This document shows, one piece after another, positions 56,814-64,000 of a stretch of DNA of 64,000 nt (the stretch's first letter is position 1; each line of letters starts with the position of its first letter). The stretch is from Pelomonas lactea (GTDB lineage Bacteria > Pseudomonadota > Gammaproteobacteria > Burkholderiales > Burkholderiaceae_C): the NCBI RefSeq assembly GCF_043555885.1, contig NZ_JBIGHX010000003.1, positions 248,001 to 312,000 on the forward strand. Direction: 5' to 3'. A program made the translations under genes and the position numbers. The notes under the pieces were generated by a model. The model made no database searches and was not told the DNA's origin. It saw nothing but the letters and a program-made list of their open reading frames with translations.

Positions 56814-56833
56814 GCAGTAGCCGCTGCTACTGC
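56814..56833. repeat. Perfect hairpin in the flgB-flgC spacer
   Basis: GCAGTAGC, loop CGCT, GCTACTGC. A second inverted repeat TGCAACG / CGTTGCA is at about 56841-56866. The 174-nt spacer (56730-56903) has no gene. Confidence 0.5.
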
Positions 56834-56903
56834 GAGCATTTGCAACGCAGGGTGGCACCGTTGCAGCGGGATGAGCAGGCGTGCGGGCTTCGTTCATGGC
56901 TTC

Positions 56904-57317
56904 TTAGCCCTGGTTGTGCGACTTCATCGCGTCCAGCGTCGTGCGCACCGAGCCGTTGATGAAGCGCAGCGTGGCCTCGTACTTCACCGCGTTGTCGGCG
57001 AAGCTGGCGCGCTCGCGGTCCATGTCCACGCCATTGCTGTCCAGGCTGGTCTGGCTTTGCAGCGCGTAGTCCTTGCCGCTTTCGCCGCGGGCGCCTGCCA
57101 GCGGCGCGATGTGGCCCCGCTGCGTCGTGGCCATGGCGCCTGGCGTGTTCACATCGCCCACGGCCTCGCGCAGCGCCTTGGCGAAGTTGATGTCGCGGGC
57201 CTGGTAGCCGGGCGTGTCGGCGTTGGCGATGTTGCTGGCGAGCAGGCGCTGGCGCTCCGCCCGCAGCGAGAGCGCCTGGGTCTGGAAGTTCAGCGAGTCG
57301 GTGAGTCGGTTCAACAT
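56904..57317 (-). CDS. flgB: Proximal rod protein FlgB
   Basis: 137 residues from ATG 57317: MLNRLTDSLNFQTQALSLRA, LLASNIANADTPGYQARDIN, and GVDMDRERASFADNAVKYEA. First gene of the flgBCDEFGH run, divergent from flgA. No FliA site upstream, as expected for a class II promoter. Confidence 0.96.
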   Translation of the reverse strand: MLNRLTDSLNFQTQALSLRAERQRLLASNIANADTPGYQARDINFAKALREAVGDVNTPGAMATTQRGHIAPLAGARGESGKDYALQSQTSLDSNGVDMDRERASFADNAVKYEATLRFINGSVRTTLDAMKSHNQG

Positions 57318-57465
57318 CTGGGGCCCTCTTGCGAGGCGGCGAAGCGGGACGAGCTCCTGGCGCAAATTGTCTGAACCGGCCCCGAAAACATGAGCGGGAT
57401 TAGCAAGGCCAAAGCCGGCCAATTCCGCCCTAGCGAGCGCTGCCGGCCTCTCTAGAGTGGCGGCC

Positions 57466-58164
57466 ATGCTGCGTCGAATCACGTCCCTGTTGTGTCTGTC
57501 GCTGGCCGGGTGGCATGCCCAGGCCCAGACGGTGCTCGACCCGGCGCTGATCGAGCGCGTGCGCCAGCTCGCCGAGACGGCAGCCCGCGCCACTGCCCCG
57601 CCTGGCACCCGCGTGGCCGTGGAGACCGGCCAGCTGGACCCGCGCCTGCGCCTGGCGCCCTGCCAGCAGGTGCAGCCCTATCTGCCGCCCGGCATGGCCG
57701 CCTGGGGCCGCAGTCGCATCGGGCTGCGCTGCACCGATGGCGTGGCGCGCTGGAACGTGACGCTGCCGGTACGCGTGGCCGTCTACGGCCGCGCCGTCGT
57801 CGCCAGCGGCCCGCTGCCGGCCGGCGTGAATTTGTCTCAAGAACACCTGGCGCTGGCCGATATCGACATTGCCGCCGAACCCGGCGCCGTGTTCACCGAT
57901 CCCGCCCAGCTCATCGGCCGTACGCTGGCCCGCCCGCTCGGCGCGGCGGACGCCCTGCGCGCGCCGGCGCTGAAGTCGCGGCAGTGGTTTGCCGCGGGCG
58001 AGACGGTGCAGGTGCTGGCCGTCGGCCCGGGTTTTTCGGTGGCATCGGAGGCGCAGGCGCTGTCCGCCGGCATCGAAGGCCAGGACGTGCGCGTGCGCTT
58101 CGACAGCGGCCGCATCGCCGCCGGCCGCGCCGTCGGCGAGCGCCGCGTGGAGCTGCCGTTGTGA
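57466..58164 (+). CDS. flgA: P-ring chaperone FlgA
   Basis: 232 residues from ATG 57466 (MLRRITSLLCLSLAGWHAQA signal peptide; a GTG at 57457 is possible). C-terminal SAF-type domain: AGVNLSQEHLALADIDIAAE, GRTLARPLGAADALRAPALK, QWFAAGETVQVLAVG, GQDVRVRFDSGRIAAGRAVG. Periplasmic chaperone for FlgI. Upstream of flgM in the usual flgA-flgM-flgN order. Confidence 0.95.
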   Translation: MLRRITSLLCLSLAGWHAQAQTVLDPALIERVRQLAETAARATAPPGTRVAVETGQLDPRLRLAPCQQVQPYLPPGMAAWGRSRIGLRCTDGVARWNVTLPVRVAVYGRAVVASGPLPAGVNLSQEHLALADIDIAAEPGAVFTDPAQLIGRTLARPLGAADALRAPALKSRQWFAAGETVQVLAVGPGFSVASEAQALSAGIEGQDVRVRFDSGRIAAGRAVGERRVELPL

Positions 58165-58228
58165 GCAATGCGCCACACATCCCCGGGGTGAAGGCCCGAA
58201 CTGGGCGGAAAAACCCGCCAATTCCCGC

Positions 58229-58255
58229 TCAAGTTTCTAGGCCCGGGGCCGATAC
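58229..58255 (+). promoter_or_regulatory. Sigma-28 (FliA) promoter for flgM-flgN
   Basis: TCAAGTTT, exactly 11 nt, GCCGATAC: 7 of 8 at both boxes, 59 nt before flgM. Gives extra FlgM from a FliA promoter once FliA is active. Confidence 0.88.
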
Positions 58256-58314
58256 AAGGGGAAACTCCCCTGCAATGCCCCCGGCGGGGCCCGCCCCGCA
58301 CCCTGGAGAAGCTC

Positions 58315-58644
58315 ATGAAGATCGGTAACAGCCCTGAGAGCGGCGCCCCGGCGAAAGCCGAGCAGCGCCCCGCGGCGCGCAAGCCGGAAAGCACGGCCAC
58401 GACCGATGCCGCCCGCCCGGCGGCTGCGGCGCCAGCGCCCAGCGCCCAGGTGGCCATCTCCAGCGCCGCCAAGCTGGCGGCCAGCGCCGCTGGCAGTGAC
58501 GACGGCAGCTTTGACGCCGCCAAGGTCGACCGCATCGCCAAGGCCATCAGCGAGGGCAAGTTCACGGTCAACGCCAATGCGATCGCGGACAAGCTGGTCG
58601 CAAATGCGCAAGAATTGCTGAGCGCGCGCGCCAACAAACACTGA
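58315..58644 (+). CDS. flgM: Anti-sigma-28 factor FlgM
   Basis: 109 residues. Starts MKIGNSPESGAPAKAEQRPA, a disordered Ala/Pro-rich region; the FliA-binding C-terminal half reads AAKVDRIAKAISEGKFTVNA and NAIADKLVANAQELL, the FlgM signature. FlgM is exported when the hook is finished, freeing FliA. RBS GGAGAAG at the normal distance. Confidence 0.95.
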   Translation: MKIGNSPESGAPAKAEQRPAARKPESTATTDAARPAAAAPAPSAQVAISSAAKLAASAAGSDDGSFDAAKVDRIAKAISEGKFTVNANAIADKLVANAQELLSARANKH

Positions 58645-58647
58645 ACC

Positions 58648-59040
58648 ATGACCGCCACCGTCTCGCCCCAAGCCCTCAGCGCCGAGCTGGAAGCGCCTCT
58701 GCTGGCCGTCGAAGCCGCGCTGAACCAGCTGGGTGACGCGCTGGCCCGCCGCGACGCGGCTGGCATCGAACAGCATGCCGCCGAACTCCACCAGCACCTG
58801 GCCCGCGCCGTGCAGAGCTTCGGCGAGGCCGCGCGCAGCGGCGGCGTGCCGGCGGCGCTGCGCAACCGCCTGGTGCGTGCCGGCGGCCTGCTGGCCGCGC
58901 AGCGCGAGACGCTGGCGCGCGGCAACGCGTCGCTGGACCGTGCGCTGGACGTCCTGATCCCCAGCGAACCCACCGGCCTGTACGGCGCCGGCGGCAAGGC
59001 CGAGCGGCGCAGCTTGGGCGGTGGCAGCTACACCGCCTGA
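58648..59040 (+). CDS. flgN: FlgK/FlgL export chaperone FlgN-like
   Basis: 130 residues, all-helical (LLAVEAALNQLGDALARRDA, AAELHQHLARAVQSFGEAAR), right after flgM (3-nt gap), the usual flgM-flgN pair. FlgN-type chaperones hold FlgK and FlgL. Sequence alone is weak; called from position, size and helical pattern. Confidence 0.8.
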   Translation: MTATVSPQALSAELEAPLLAVEAALNQLGDALARRDAAGIEQHAAELHQHLARAVQSFGEAARSGGVPAALRNRLVRAGGLLAAQRETLARGNASLDRALDVLIPSEPTGLYGAGGKAERRSLGGGSYTA

Positions 59041-59064
59041 ATCGCCGCCATCTGTCAAACCAAG

Positions 59065-59090
59065 GCCACCCTCGGGTGGCTTTGTCGTTT
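59065..59090 (+). terminator. Intrinsic terminator after flgN
   Basis: GCCACCC, loop TC, GGGTGGC, then TTTGTCGTTT. It ends at the stop codon of the convergent DUF1841 gene. Confidence 0.75.
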
Positions 59091-59522
59091 CTAGCGGGTC
59101 GCCGCCTGGCGCACCTTGTCGAGGTAGGCGTGGCCGTCGGGCGGCAGGCCGCTGCGCTGCGAGGCCCAGATCATCTCGCCCAGTGCGTCCATCGCGACGT
59201 GGTGCGCCTCGTGGCGCGAGTTGCGCTTGGCGCTCAGCAGATCCACCGCCTGACGGATGCCCGAGGGCTGGTCGATGGCGTGCTGCTCCGTGATCGTCAG
59301 GTGCATGGACAGGTGCAGGAAGGGGTTGGTGCGCCCTTCCTCCACCGTGTAGACCTTCTCCAGCGCGCCGGCCTCGTCGGCCAGCTCGTCGTGGTACTCC
59401 GGGTGCTCGGCGATCCAGTCCGCGGCCAGCGCCTCCATCGGGATCAGCGGGGCGCCATCACGCCATTTGCGGTAGGTGGCGCAGAAGAAGCGCCGGACTT
59501 CGAGCTGGGACGGAGCAAACAT
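59091..59522 (-). CDS. DUF1841 family protein
   Basis: 143 residues from ATG 59522: MFAPSQLEVRRFFCATYRKW, LIPMEALAADWIAEHPEYHD, NPFLHLSMHLTITEQHAIDQ, and HVAMDALGEMIWASQRSGLP. The conserved His/Glu residues and the W-x-HPEYH-type block mark DUF1841, a proteobacterial family of unknown function. Its first 26 codons overlap the tail of the upstream PEP-CTERM gene. Confidence 0.88.
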   Translation of the reverse strand: MFAPSQLEVRRFFCATYRKWRDGAPLIPMEALAADWIAEHPEYHDELADEAGALEKVYTVEEGRTNPFLHLSMHLTITEQHAIDQPSGIRQAVDLLSAKRNSRHEAHHVAMDALGEMIWASQRSGLPPDGHAYLDKVRQAATR

Positions 59523-60373
59523 GGGCCCGATTGTCGCCGCCAGGCCAGCAGGCCCAGGCCGACGGCCAGCAACAGCCATGTGCCGGGCTCGGGCACCGGG
59601 GCGGCGGAGAAGTCGTAGCCGCTCGCGCCCGTGGTGTTGAGTCCGGCCACCGACGGCAGCAGCTGGTAGCCGGCCGAGTGGCCAAAGTCGGCCCAGGCGG
59701 TGCGGCCCAGCCGGGCGTAGTCGCTGACCGAGGCGCCCACGGCCAGCATGCCGCTGAGCGAGATCGTGCGGCCGACAAAGGTGTCCAGCGTCAGGCTGAA
59801 CACGCCCGTCGCGTCGCGGCTGGCGTCCCAGTTCTTGTTGACCTCGGCGAAGCTGCTCATGTCGCGCAACCGCACCTCGGCCACACCGTAGGCCGTCAGG
59901 AAGCCGCCGGACTCGAAACTGGGGTTGGACAGTGCGCCGGTGATGCTGAAGTTCACCGTGTAGCTGACCGGCGTGCCCACCGCCAGCCCGGCGCCGGTGA
60001 CCGCGATGCTGTCGTAGAAGCGGCCCTGCACAGTGGCATTGGAATAGCCCTGCACCACGCGGTGGCCGGTCGCATCGCAGCAGTATGGGTAGCTGGACTC
60101 GGCGAAAGCGCGCAGCAGCCCCATGCGTCCCTCGAAATGGGCGCGGGCGGTGCCGCCACCGAAAGCGGCGCTGGTGTCCAGCGTCTGCAGCTGGCGCAGG
60201 CGCGGGTCGTCGCGCAGGTCCAGGTTGGGTGCTTCGCTATCGACGCCGTACACGGGGTAGAACGCGCTCGCGTTGACGAGCAGGTTCGCACTCAGCTGGC
60301 TGTCGATTGCCCGGGCGGGCAGGCTGACGGCCAGCAGCAGGGCGGCGCAGAACGCGCTGGCGGCGGCCCTCAT
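59444..60373 (-). CDS. PEP-CTERM exported protein with an extra C-terminal tail
   Basis: 309 residues. Signal peptide MRAAASAFCAALLLAVSLPARA. Beta-rich middle with FSITGALSNPSFESGGFLTA. The sorting signal is present: VPEPGTWLLLAVGLG then LLAWRR. The reading frame then continues for 29 residues (QSGPCLLRPSSKSGASSAPP and on) that overlap the DUF1841 start. PEP-CTERM motifs normally sit at the very C-terminus, so this tail is unusual. Downstream of and overlapping (ATGA) the second PEP-CTERM gene. Confidence 0.8.
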   Translation of the reverse strand: MRAAASAFCAALLLAVSLPARAIDSQLSANLLVNASAFYPVYGVDSEAPNLDLRDDPRLRQLQTLDTSAAFGGGTARAHFEGRMGLLRAFAESSYPYCCDATGHRVVQGYSNATVQGRFYDSIAVTGAGLAVGTPVSYTVNFSITGALSNPSFESGGFLTAYGVAEVRLRDMSSFAEVNKNWDASRDATGVFSLTLDTFVGRTISLSGMLAVGASVSDYARLGRTAWADFGHSAGYQLLPSVAGLNTTGASGYDFSAAPVPEPGTWLLLAVGLGLLAWRRQSGPCLLRPSSKSGASSAPPTANGVMAPR

Positions 60374-61011
60374 GCGCGCCTCCGCAGGCGCAGCGTCAGC
60401 AGCAGGCCGCCGCCCAGCATCAGCGCCACGCTGCCCGGCTCGGGCACGGCGGCCACCTCCACGCGCAGCCCGGTGGGGCTCTGGGTGCTGAGGGTGTCGA
60501 AGGCCAGCACGTTGTCGCCCGCCACGAAGCCGCTGGCGATGCTGAAGCTGTGCCAGGTGTCGGCCTGGGCCACCGGCACGGCCGCCACGGGCACGCCGTT
60601 CAGCCAGATGCGCAGGCCGCCGTCGTCCGCCGCCCAGCGGCCTTGCAGCTGGATCTGGGCCTCGAAGCCGGCCTGTACCTGGAAGTGGGTCTCGTAGCGC
60701 AGCGCGTCGGTGACGCCAGGCTGGTCGCTGAAGCCGGTGCCGATGACCGGGTTGATCCAGCTGCTGACGGCGGTGTCCGGCACCCAGGCGCTGGTGTCGA
60801 TGGGCGAGCCGTCGCCCAGGCGGGAGGCATAGGCGGTCGAGAACACGGCGTTGCCGACGATGGCGTAGTGCGGGTCGGCGGCGTAGCCGGCCAGCGGCGC
60901 GCCGGTGGCGTCGACGCCGGTGTTGAAGAGGCCGGTCACCGCACCGGTCTGGGCCGTGGCGGACGCCGCGGCGAGGGCGCTGGCAAGCAGCAGGGCAAGT
61001 CGGGCAGGCAT
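60370..61011 (-). CDS. PEP-CTERM exported protein
   Basis: 213 residues. Signal peptide MPARLALLLASALAAASATA. The middle looks like a secreted beta domain (FQVQAGFEAQIQLQGRWAAD, GLRIWLNGVPVAAVPVAQAD, TWHSFSIASGFVAGDNVLAF), which resembles carbohydrate-binding modules. The C-terminus VPEPGSVALMLGGGLLL plus LRLRRRA is a PEP-CTERM signal, to be processed by an EpsH/XrtA-type exosortase. No exosortase is in this window. Confidence 0.85.
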   Translation of the reverse strand: MPARLALLLASALAAASATAQTGAVTGLFNTGVDATGAPLAGYAADPHYAIVGNAVFSTAYASRLGDGSPIDTSAWVPDTAVSSWINPVIGTGFSDQPGVTDALRYETHFQVQAGFEAQIQLQGRWAADDGGLRIWLNGVPVAAVPVAQADTWHSFSIASGFVAGDNVLAFDTLSTQSPTGLRVEVAAVPEPGSVALMLGGGLLLTLRLRRRA

Positions 61012-61087
61012 GGGTGGGTCCTGGATCAGCGCCAACAGCAGCGCATCCGGACACACGCAATCGGCCGGCAAAACCGGCCATCTCAAG

Positions 61088-62482
61088 TTAGGGGGGCGTT
61101 GGCGACGGCTGGCCCAGCCGCTGCAGCGACGCCTGCAGCGCCCGGTAGGCCGGCGCCGCGCGCAGCGCCTGTGCGCCAGCCTGCTGCAGGTCCACAACGT
61201 CCCGGGCTTCGATGGTGAAGGCGGTGGGCACACGCAGCAGCGAGTGGCGCATCTTGTCGTCCGGCACGTCGTGCAGGCTGACACTGATGACGTGGATCTC
61301 GGCGTCCGCCGCGAACGGGCTGCCCGGCTGTCCCCGGGCACGGTCGATCTCGGCCCGCCAGCGCTGCGTGTCGTCGTTCAGCAGGCCCAGCGTGATCTCC
61401 GTCTCGCGCGAGCCGGCGCCGAAGATCAGCGTCTCCAGCACCTGGGTGGTCGTGGGCACGCGATCGCTGTTGTCCACGCGCTCGGTCAGGCCGCGCTCGG
61501 AGTTCACGGTGACCAGCACCAGCCGCCGGATGCTGCCGGGCTTCGCGTCGGCGAAGTTCGCGCTCATCGACCCCAGCGCCACCATGCGGTCCAGCATCAG
61601 CCGCACGCCGAGGTTGTCGGTCACGCCGCCGTCGACGAGGTGGATGAAAGGCTTGTCCTTGGCGTTGCGGTAGGCATCGGCGCTGCGTTGCAGCATGCGG
61701 CTGCGGAAGTCCAGCCCCGGCGTGTCGGCCGCCGGCGGCGCCGGGTGCGGGCACCTGTCGGCATGGTTGTGCACGGTGACCGGCGACAGCAGCAGCGGCA
61801 CGGCGGACGACGCCGCGACGGCAAAGCTCAGCGGCGTGGCGTCCAGGTCGGAGCAGATGCGCTGGAACTGCTCGGGCGTGAAGTCGAAGGGGGCGCCGCT
61901 GGTGAGGTCGGTGGCGGTGATCATCAGCTCCGGCGCGCCGGGGCGGCGGCGCACATCCGCAAAGGTGCGCCCCTGGAACAACTCGTCGAAGCGCTGCGCC
62001 AGCACCTGGCTGCGGCCATACCAGGGCGACGTGAGCCGGTACAGCCGCGCCGGCCACAAGGCCTCGCGGATGAGGCGGCTCTCGAACGGCACGGCCAGGA
62101 AATCGGGCTCGAAGCGGTCGAGCGTGGCGTCGCCGAAGGCGGCGAAATGCGCCGCCAGGATGCTGCCGCCGGACACGCCGCTGATCATGACCGTCTGGTC
62201 CAGCAATGTGGTCGAGTGACCGTCCAGCGCGAAGCCCGTGCCCTTCAGTTCACGCAGCACGCCCAGGCCGAAGGCCGCCGCGCGGGCGCCGCCGCCGGAC
62301 AGGGTGACGGCCATCATGACCGGCTGGCTGGGCGGCGGTGGCGCCGGCCGCGATGCAGGCGCACTGGCGCTGGCGCTCGCCAGCGGCGGATTGACCCAGG
62401 GCCGGTAGCTGGAACAACCGGTCAACAGCACCAGGGCCAGCGCCGCCCCGCAACTCGCGCCCCAGCGCTTGCACGACCTCAT
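61088..62482 (-). CDS. Patatin-like phospholipase lipoprotein
   Basis: 464 residues from ATG 62482. A lipobox (ALALVLLTGCSSYRPW) suggests membrane anchoring. Patatin fold: oxyanion loop SGGGARAAAFGLGVLRELKG, nucleophile motif GVSGGS (G-x-S-x-G), and the catalytic Asp in VDGGVTDNLGVRLM. Likely a lipid acyl hydrolase. Alternative start 62521 adds 13 residues. Not co-directional with flagellar genes; precedes the PEP-CTERM pair by 76 nt on the same strand. Confidence 0.9.
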   Translation of the reverse strand: MRSCKRWGASCGAALALVLLTGCSSYRPWVNPPLASASASAPASRPAPPPPSQPVMMAVTLSGGGARAAAFGLGVLRELKGTGFALDGHSTTLLDQTVMISGVSGGSILAAHFAAFGDATLDRFEPDFLAVPFESRLIREALWPARLYRLTSPWYGRSQVLAQRFDELFQGRTFADVRRRPGAPELMITATDLTSGAPFDFTPEQFQRICSDLDATPLSFAVAASSAVPLLLSPVTVHNHADRCPHPAPPAADTPGLDFRSRMLQRSADAYRNAKDKPFIHLVDGGVTDNLGVRLMLDRMVALGSMSANFADAKPGSIRRLVLVTVNSERGLTERVDNSDRVPTTTQVLETLIFGAGSRETEITLGLLNDDTQRWRAEIDRARGQPGSPFAADAEIHVISVSLHDVPDDKMRHSLLRVPTAFTIEARDVVDLQQAGAQALRAAPAYRALQASLQRLGQPSPTPP

Positions 62483-62593
62483 CACGTCCTCGTCTCGTTG
62501 GCTTGCTGCCGACATCATCACCGCCCGGCCTTGCGGCGCCGTGACGCCGGGCCGCGCAAACCCTGGGTGGGCACCCGGCGCGTGATGGCTGCC

Positions 62594-64000
62594 TTATGGC
62601 GACGGTGGTAACGGCGACAACGACGACAACGGCGGCTGCCAGGCCGCCAGCGCCAGCTGCACCTGCGCATAGGCGCCCAGCGTGCGGGCCTGCTGGTCGA
62701 GCTGCTGCTGGGCGGCCGTGAGCTGTTGCTGGCGCGAGGCCAGGGCGGTGGCGGCAGGCTCCAGGCCGAGGGCTTCGCGCCGCTGGGTGTAGCGCAGCGC
62801 CTGGTCGGCCGCCTGCAGCGCCGCCTGGGCCTGCTGCCAGGCCTGCCACTGCGCCTGCCAGCCGCGCAGGGCGGTCTCGCCTTCGGCCAGTGCGGTCAGC
62901 ACCGTCTTCTCGAACTGGGCCCAGGCGCGTTCGTTGCCGGCCTTGGCGGCGGCGGTCTGGGCGGCGCGGCGGCCGCTGTCCAGCCAGTCCCACTGCAGCA
63001 TCGGCCCGGCAGCGTAGCGCAGGGCGTTGGCCTGGCCGAGGTTGCCGGTGGTCTGCTGCAGGCCCAGCGTGGCGGCCAGCGACAGGCGGGGCAGGTAGGC
63101 ACGTTCAGCCAGCACCTGCTGGCCCAGGCCGGCGCGCAGCAGGGCATCGGCGCGGGCCACATCCGGCCGGCGGGCCAGCAGGTCGGCGGGCACGGTCAGC
63201 GTGGCGTCGTCCGGCACGTCAGGCAGCGGGGCGCTGGCCTGCAAGGCCTGCAGCGCGGCGCCCGGCCTGGCGGGAGACTCGCCCACCAGCACCGCCAGCG
63301 CGGCCCAATCCACCGAGGCCTGTGCAGCCCAGCCCGCCTGTGCCGCCCGCAGCTGGGCCAGTTCGGCGGTGGCGGCATCGGCCTCGCGCGGGTCGGCCAG
63401 GCCGGCGCGGGCGCGGGCCTGCAGTTGAGCCAGGCGCCGTTCGGCCACCGCCTGCTGTTCGGCCGCGAGCTGTCGGGCCTGCTGGGCGTGGCGCAGCGCC
63501 ACGTAGCGGCTCACCACCTCGGCCTGCACCAGGGCCTGCGCGCCGCGGGCATCGGCGGCTGCCGCGTCCGCGTCACGCTCGGCTGCGGCCTGCGCGGTGC
63601 CGGCGCGGCCGAACAGGTCGATCTCCCAGCTCAGCACCTGGCCCAGCGTGACCAGCCGCTGTTCCGGCGGGCGGGGCAGGCCCTGGCGATAGGGGTCGAC
63701 TTCGGTCAGCGCGGGCCGGGTGGCCTGGGCCTGCACGCCCAGGCTGCCCTGCGGTCGGGCCTCTGCCTGCACGGCGCCGGCGCGGGCGCGGGCTTCGCGC
63801 ACGGTGGCCAGCGCGGCCTGCAGGTCCAGGTTGCGGGCCTCGGCCTGGGCGACCAGGGCGTCCAGCGCCGGGTCGCGCAGGTCGCGCCACCAGGGGCGGC
63901 CGGCTGCATCGGGGCTGAGGTTGCGCCCGGCGGCGGCGGGCAGCGCGCCGTCATGGCGGGCCTGCAGCGTGGGCAGTTGAGTGCCGGGGGGGACGGCGGC
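62594..64000 (-). CDS. TolC/NodT-type outer membrane efflux protein (N-terminus outside window)
   Basis: 468 codons present, open to the right edge. OEP pattern of two repeats: QVLSWEIDLFGRAGTAQAAA, AEVVSRYVALRHAQQARQLA, then VPADLLARRPDVARADALLR (the LLxRRPDI motif of the RND outer membrane factor) and QWDWLDSGRRAAQTAAAKAG. Long coiled-coil regions. The missing N-terminus would carry the lipoprotein signal of NodT-like proteins. Inner-membrane RND and adaptor genes probably lie just beyond. 111 nt from the patatin gene. Confidence 0.9.
   Translation of the reverse strand, partial: AAVPPGTQLPTLQARHDGALPAAAGRNLSPDAAGRPWWRDLRDPALDALVAQAEARNLDLQAALATVREARARAGAVQAEARPQGSLGVQAQATRPALTEVDPYRQGLPRPPEQRLVTLGQVLSWEIDLFGRAGTAQAAAERDADAAAADARGAQALVQAEVVSRYVALRHAQQARQLAAEQQAVAERRLAQLQARARAGLADPREADAATAELAQLRAAQAGWAAQASVDWAALAVLVGESPARPGAALQALQASAPLPDVPDDATLTVPADLLARRPDVARADALLRAGLGQQVLAERAYLPRLSLAATLGLQQTTGNLGQANALRYAAGPMLQWDWLDSGRRAAQTAAAKAGNERAWAQFEKTVLTALAEGETALRGWQAQWQAWQQAQAALQAADQALRYTQRREALGLEPAATALASRQQQLTAAQQQLDQQARTLGAYAQVQLALAAWQPPLSSLSPLPPSP

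Noticed and set aside
1..64000. CRISPR array, prophage, IS elements, tRNA or rRNA genes
   Set aside because: No array-like spaced repeats, transposase or integrase ORF, and no tRNA/rRNA sequence was recognised. The tandem repeats found have only two units.

Overview
The window is a high-GC (roughly 70 % by eye) chromosomal segment dominated by a flagellar regulon. The FlhDC master regulators, a FlhF/FlhG pair, fliA/flgM control, several PilZ/GGDEF/EAL proteins, a DUF1841 protein and two PEP-CTERM proteins together suggest a betaproteobacterium of the order Burkholderiales, most like Roseateles, Pelomonas, Mitsuaria or Rubrivivax relatives. That placement is inference from gene content and protein character, not from a database match. 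No rRNA, tRNA, CRISPR array, transposase or phage gene was seen.

Layout. 1-9.1 kb: the end of a fli block: fliF (cut by the window edge) and fliE in divergent orientation, a FimT-like pseudopilin with a PilZ/YcgR protein, then fliT, fliS, fliD and three tandem flagellin genes. 9.5-19.2 kb: a TPR protein with its own sigma-28 promoter, flhD, flhC, a five-gene glycosyltransferase/methyltransferase block, then motA, motB, cheY and cheZ. 19.2-26.7 kb: a repeat-rich gap followed by flhB, flhA, flhF, an flhG-like gene and fliA. 26.8-39.4 kb: a signalling island with a soluble chemoreceptor, a periplasmic solute-binding-like protein, a GGDEF protein, a REC-PAS-GGDEF-EAL protein, an Hpt protein, a membrane histidine kinase, an ANTAR response regulator with its HWE-type kinase, and an HDOD protein. 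39.5-58.2 kb: the flg genes (flgL, K, J, I ... H, G, F, E, D, C, B, and divergent flgA). They are interrupted between flgI and flgH by about 6.7 kb holding two glycan-type genes, a GntR/ABC transporter operon, an M20 amidohydrolase and a small membrane protein. 58.2-64 kb: flgM-flgN, then non-flagellar envelope genes (DUF1841, two PEP-CTERM proteins, a patatin-like lipoprotein, and a TolC-type efflux protein cut by the right edge).

Regulation can be partly read from the DNA. Good FliA (sigma-28) promoters, of the form TAAAGTTT / 11-12 nt / GCCGATAA, lie ahead of fliS, fliD, two of the flagellins, the TPR gene, motA and flgM. The early genes (flg, fliE/F, flhB/A) have at best weak matches, as expected for FlhDC-driven classes.

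The most unusual feature is a family of long, strongly structured intergenic repeats (at least six copies of about 130-215 bp, one partial relative, and a separate 81-bp tandem repeat). Their hairpin stems differ between copies by compensating changes while the loops (TCGAT, GTTCA) stay constant. They sit directly after stop codons. Where they separate two genes of one operon, the spacer is usually an open reading frame that begins at the upstream stop (TGATG or ATGA) and often ends at or near the downstream start. The FlhG-like protein is also notable: it keeps the N-terminal FlhF-contacting helix but has lost the ATPase P-loop.
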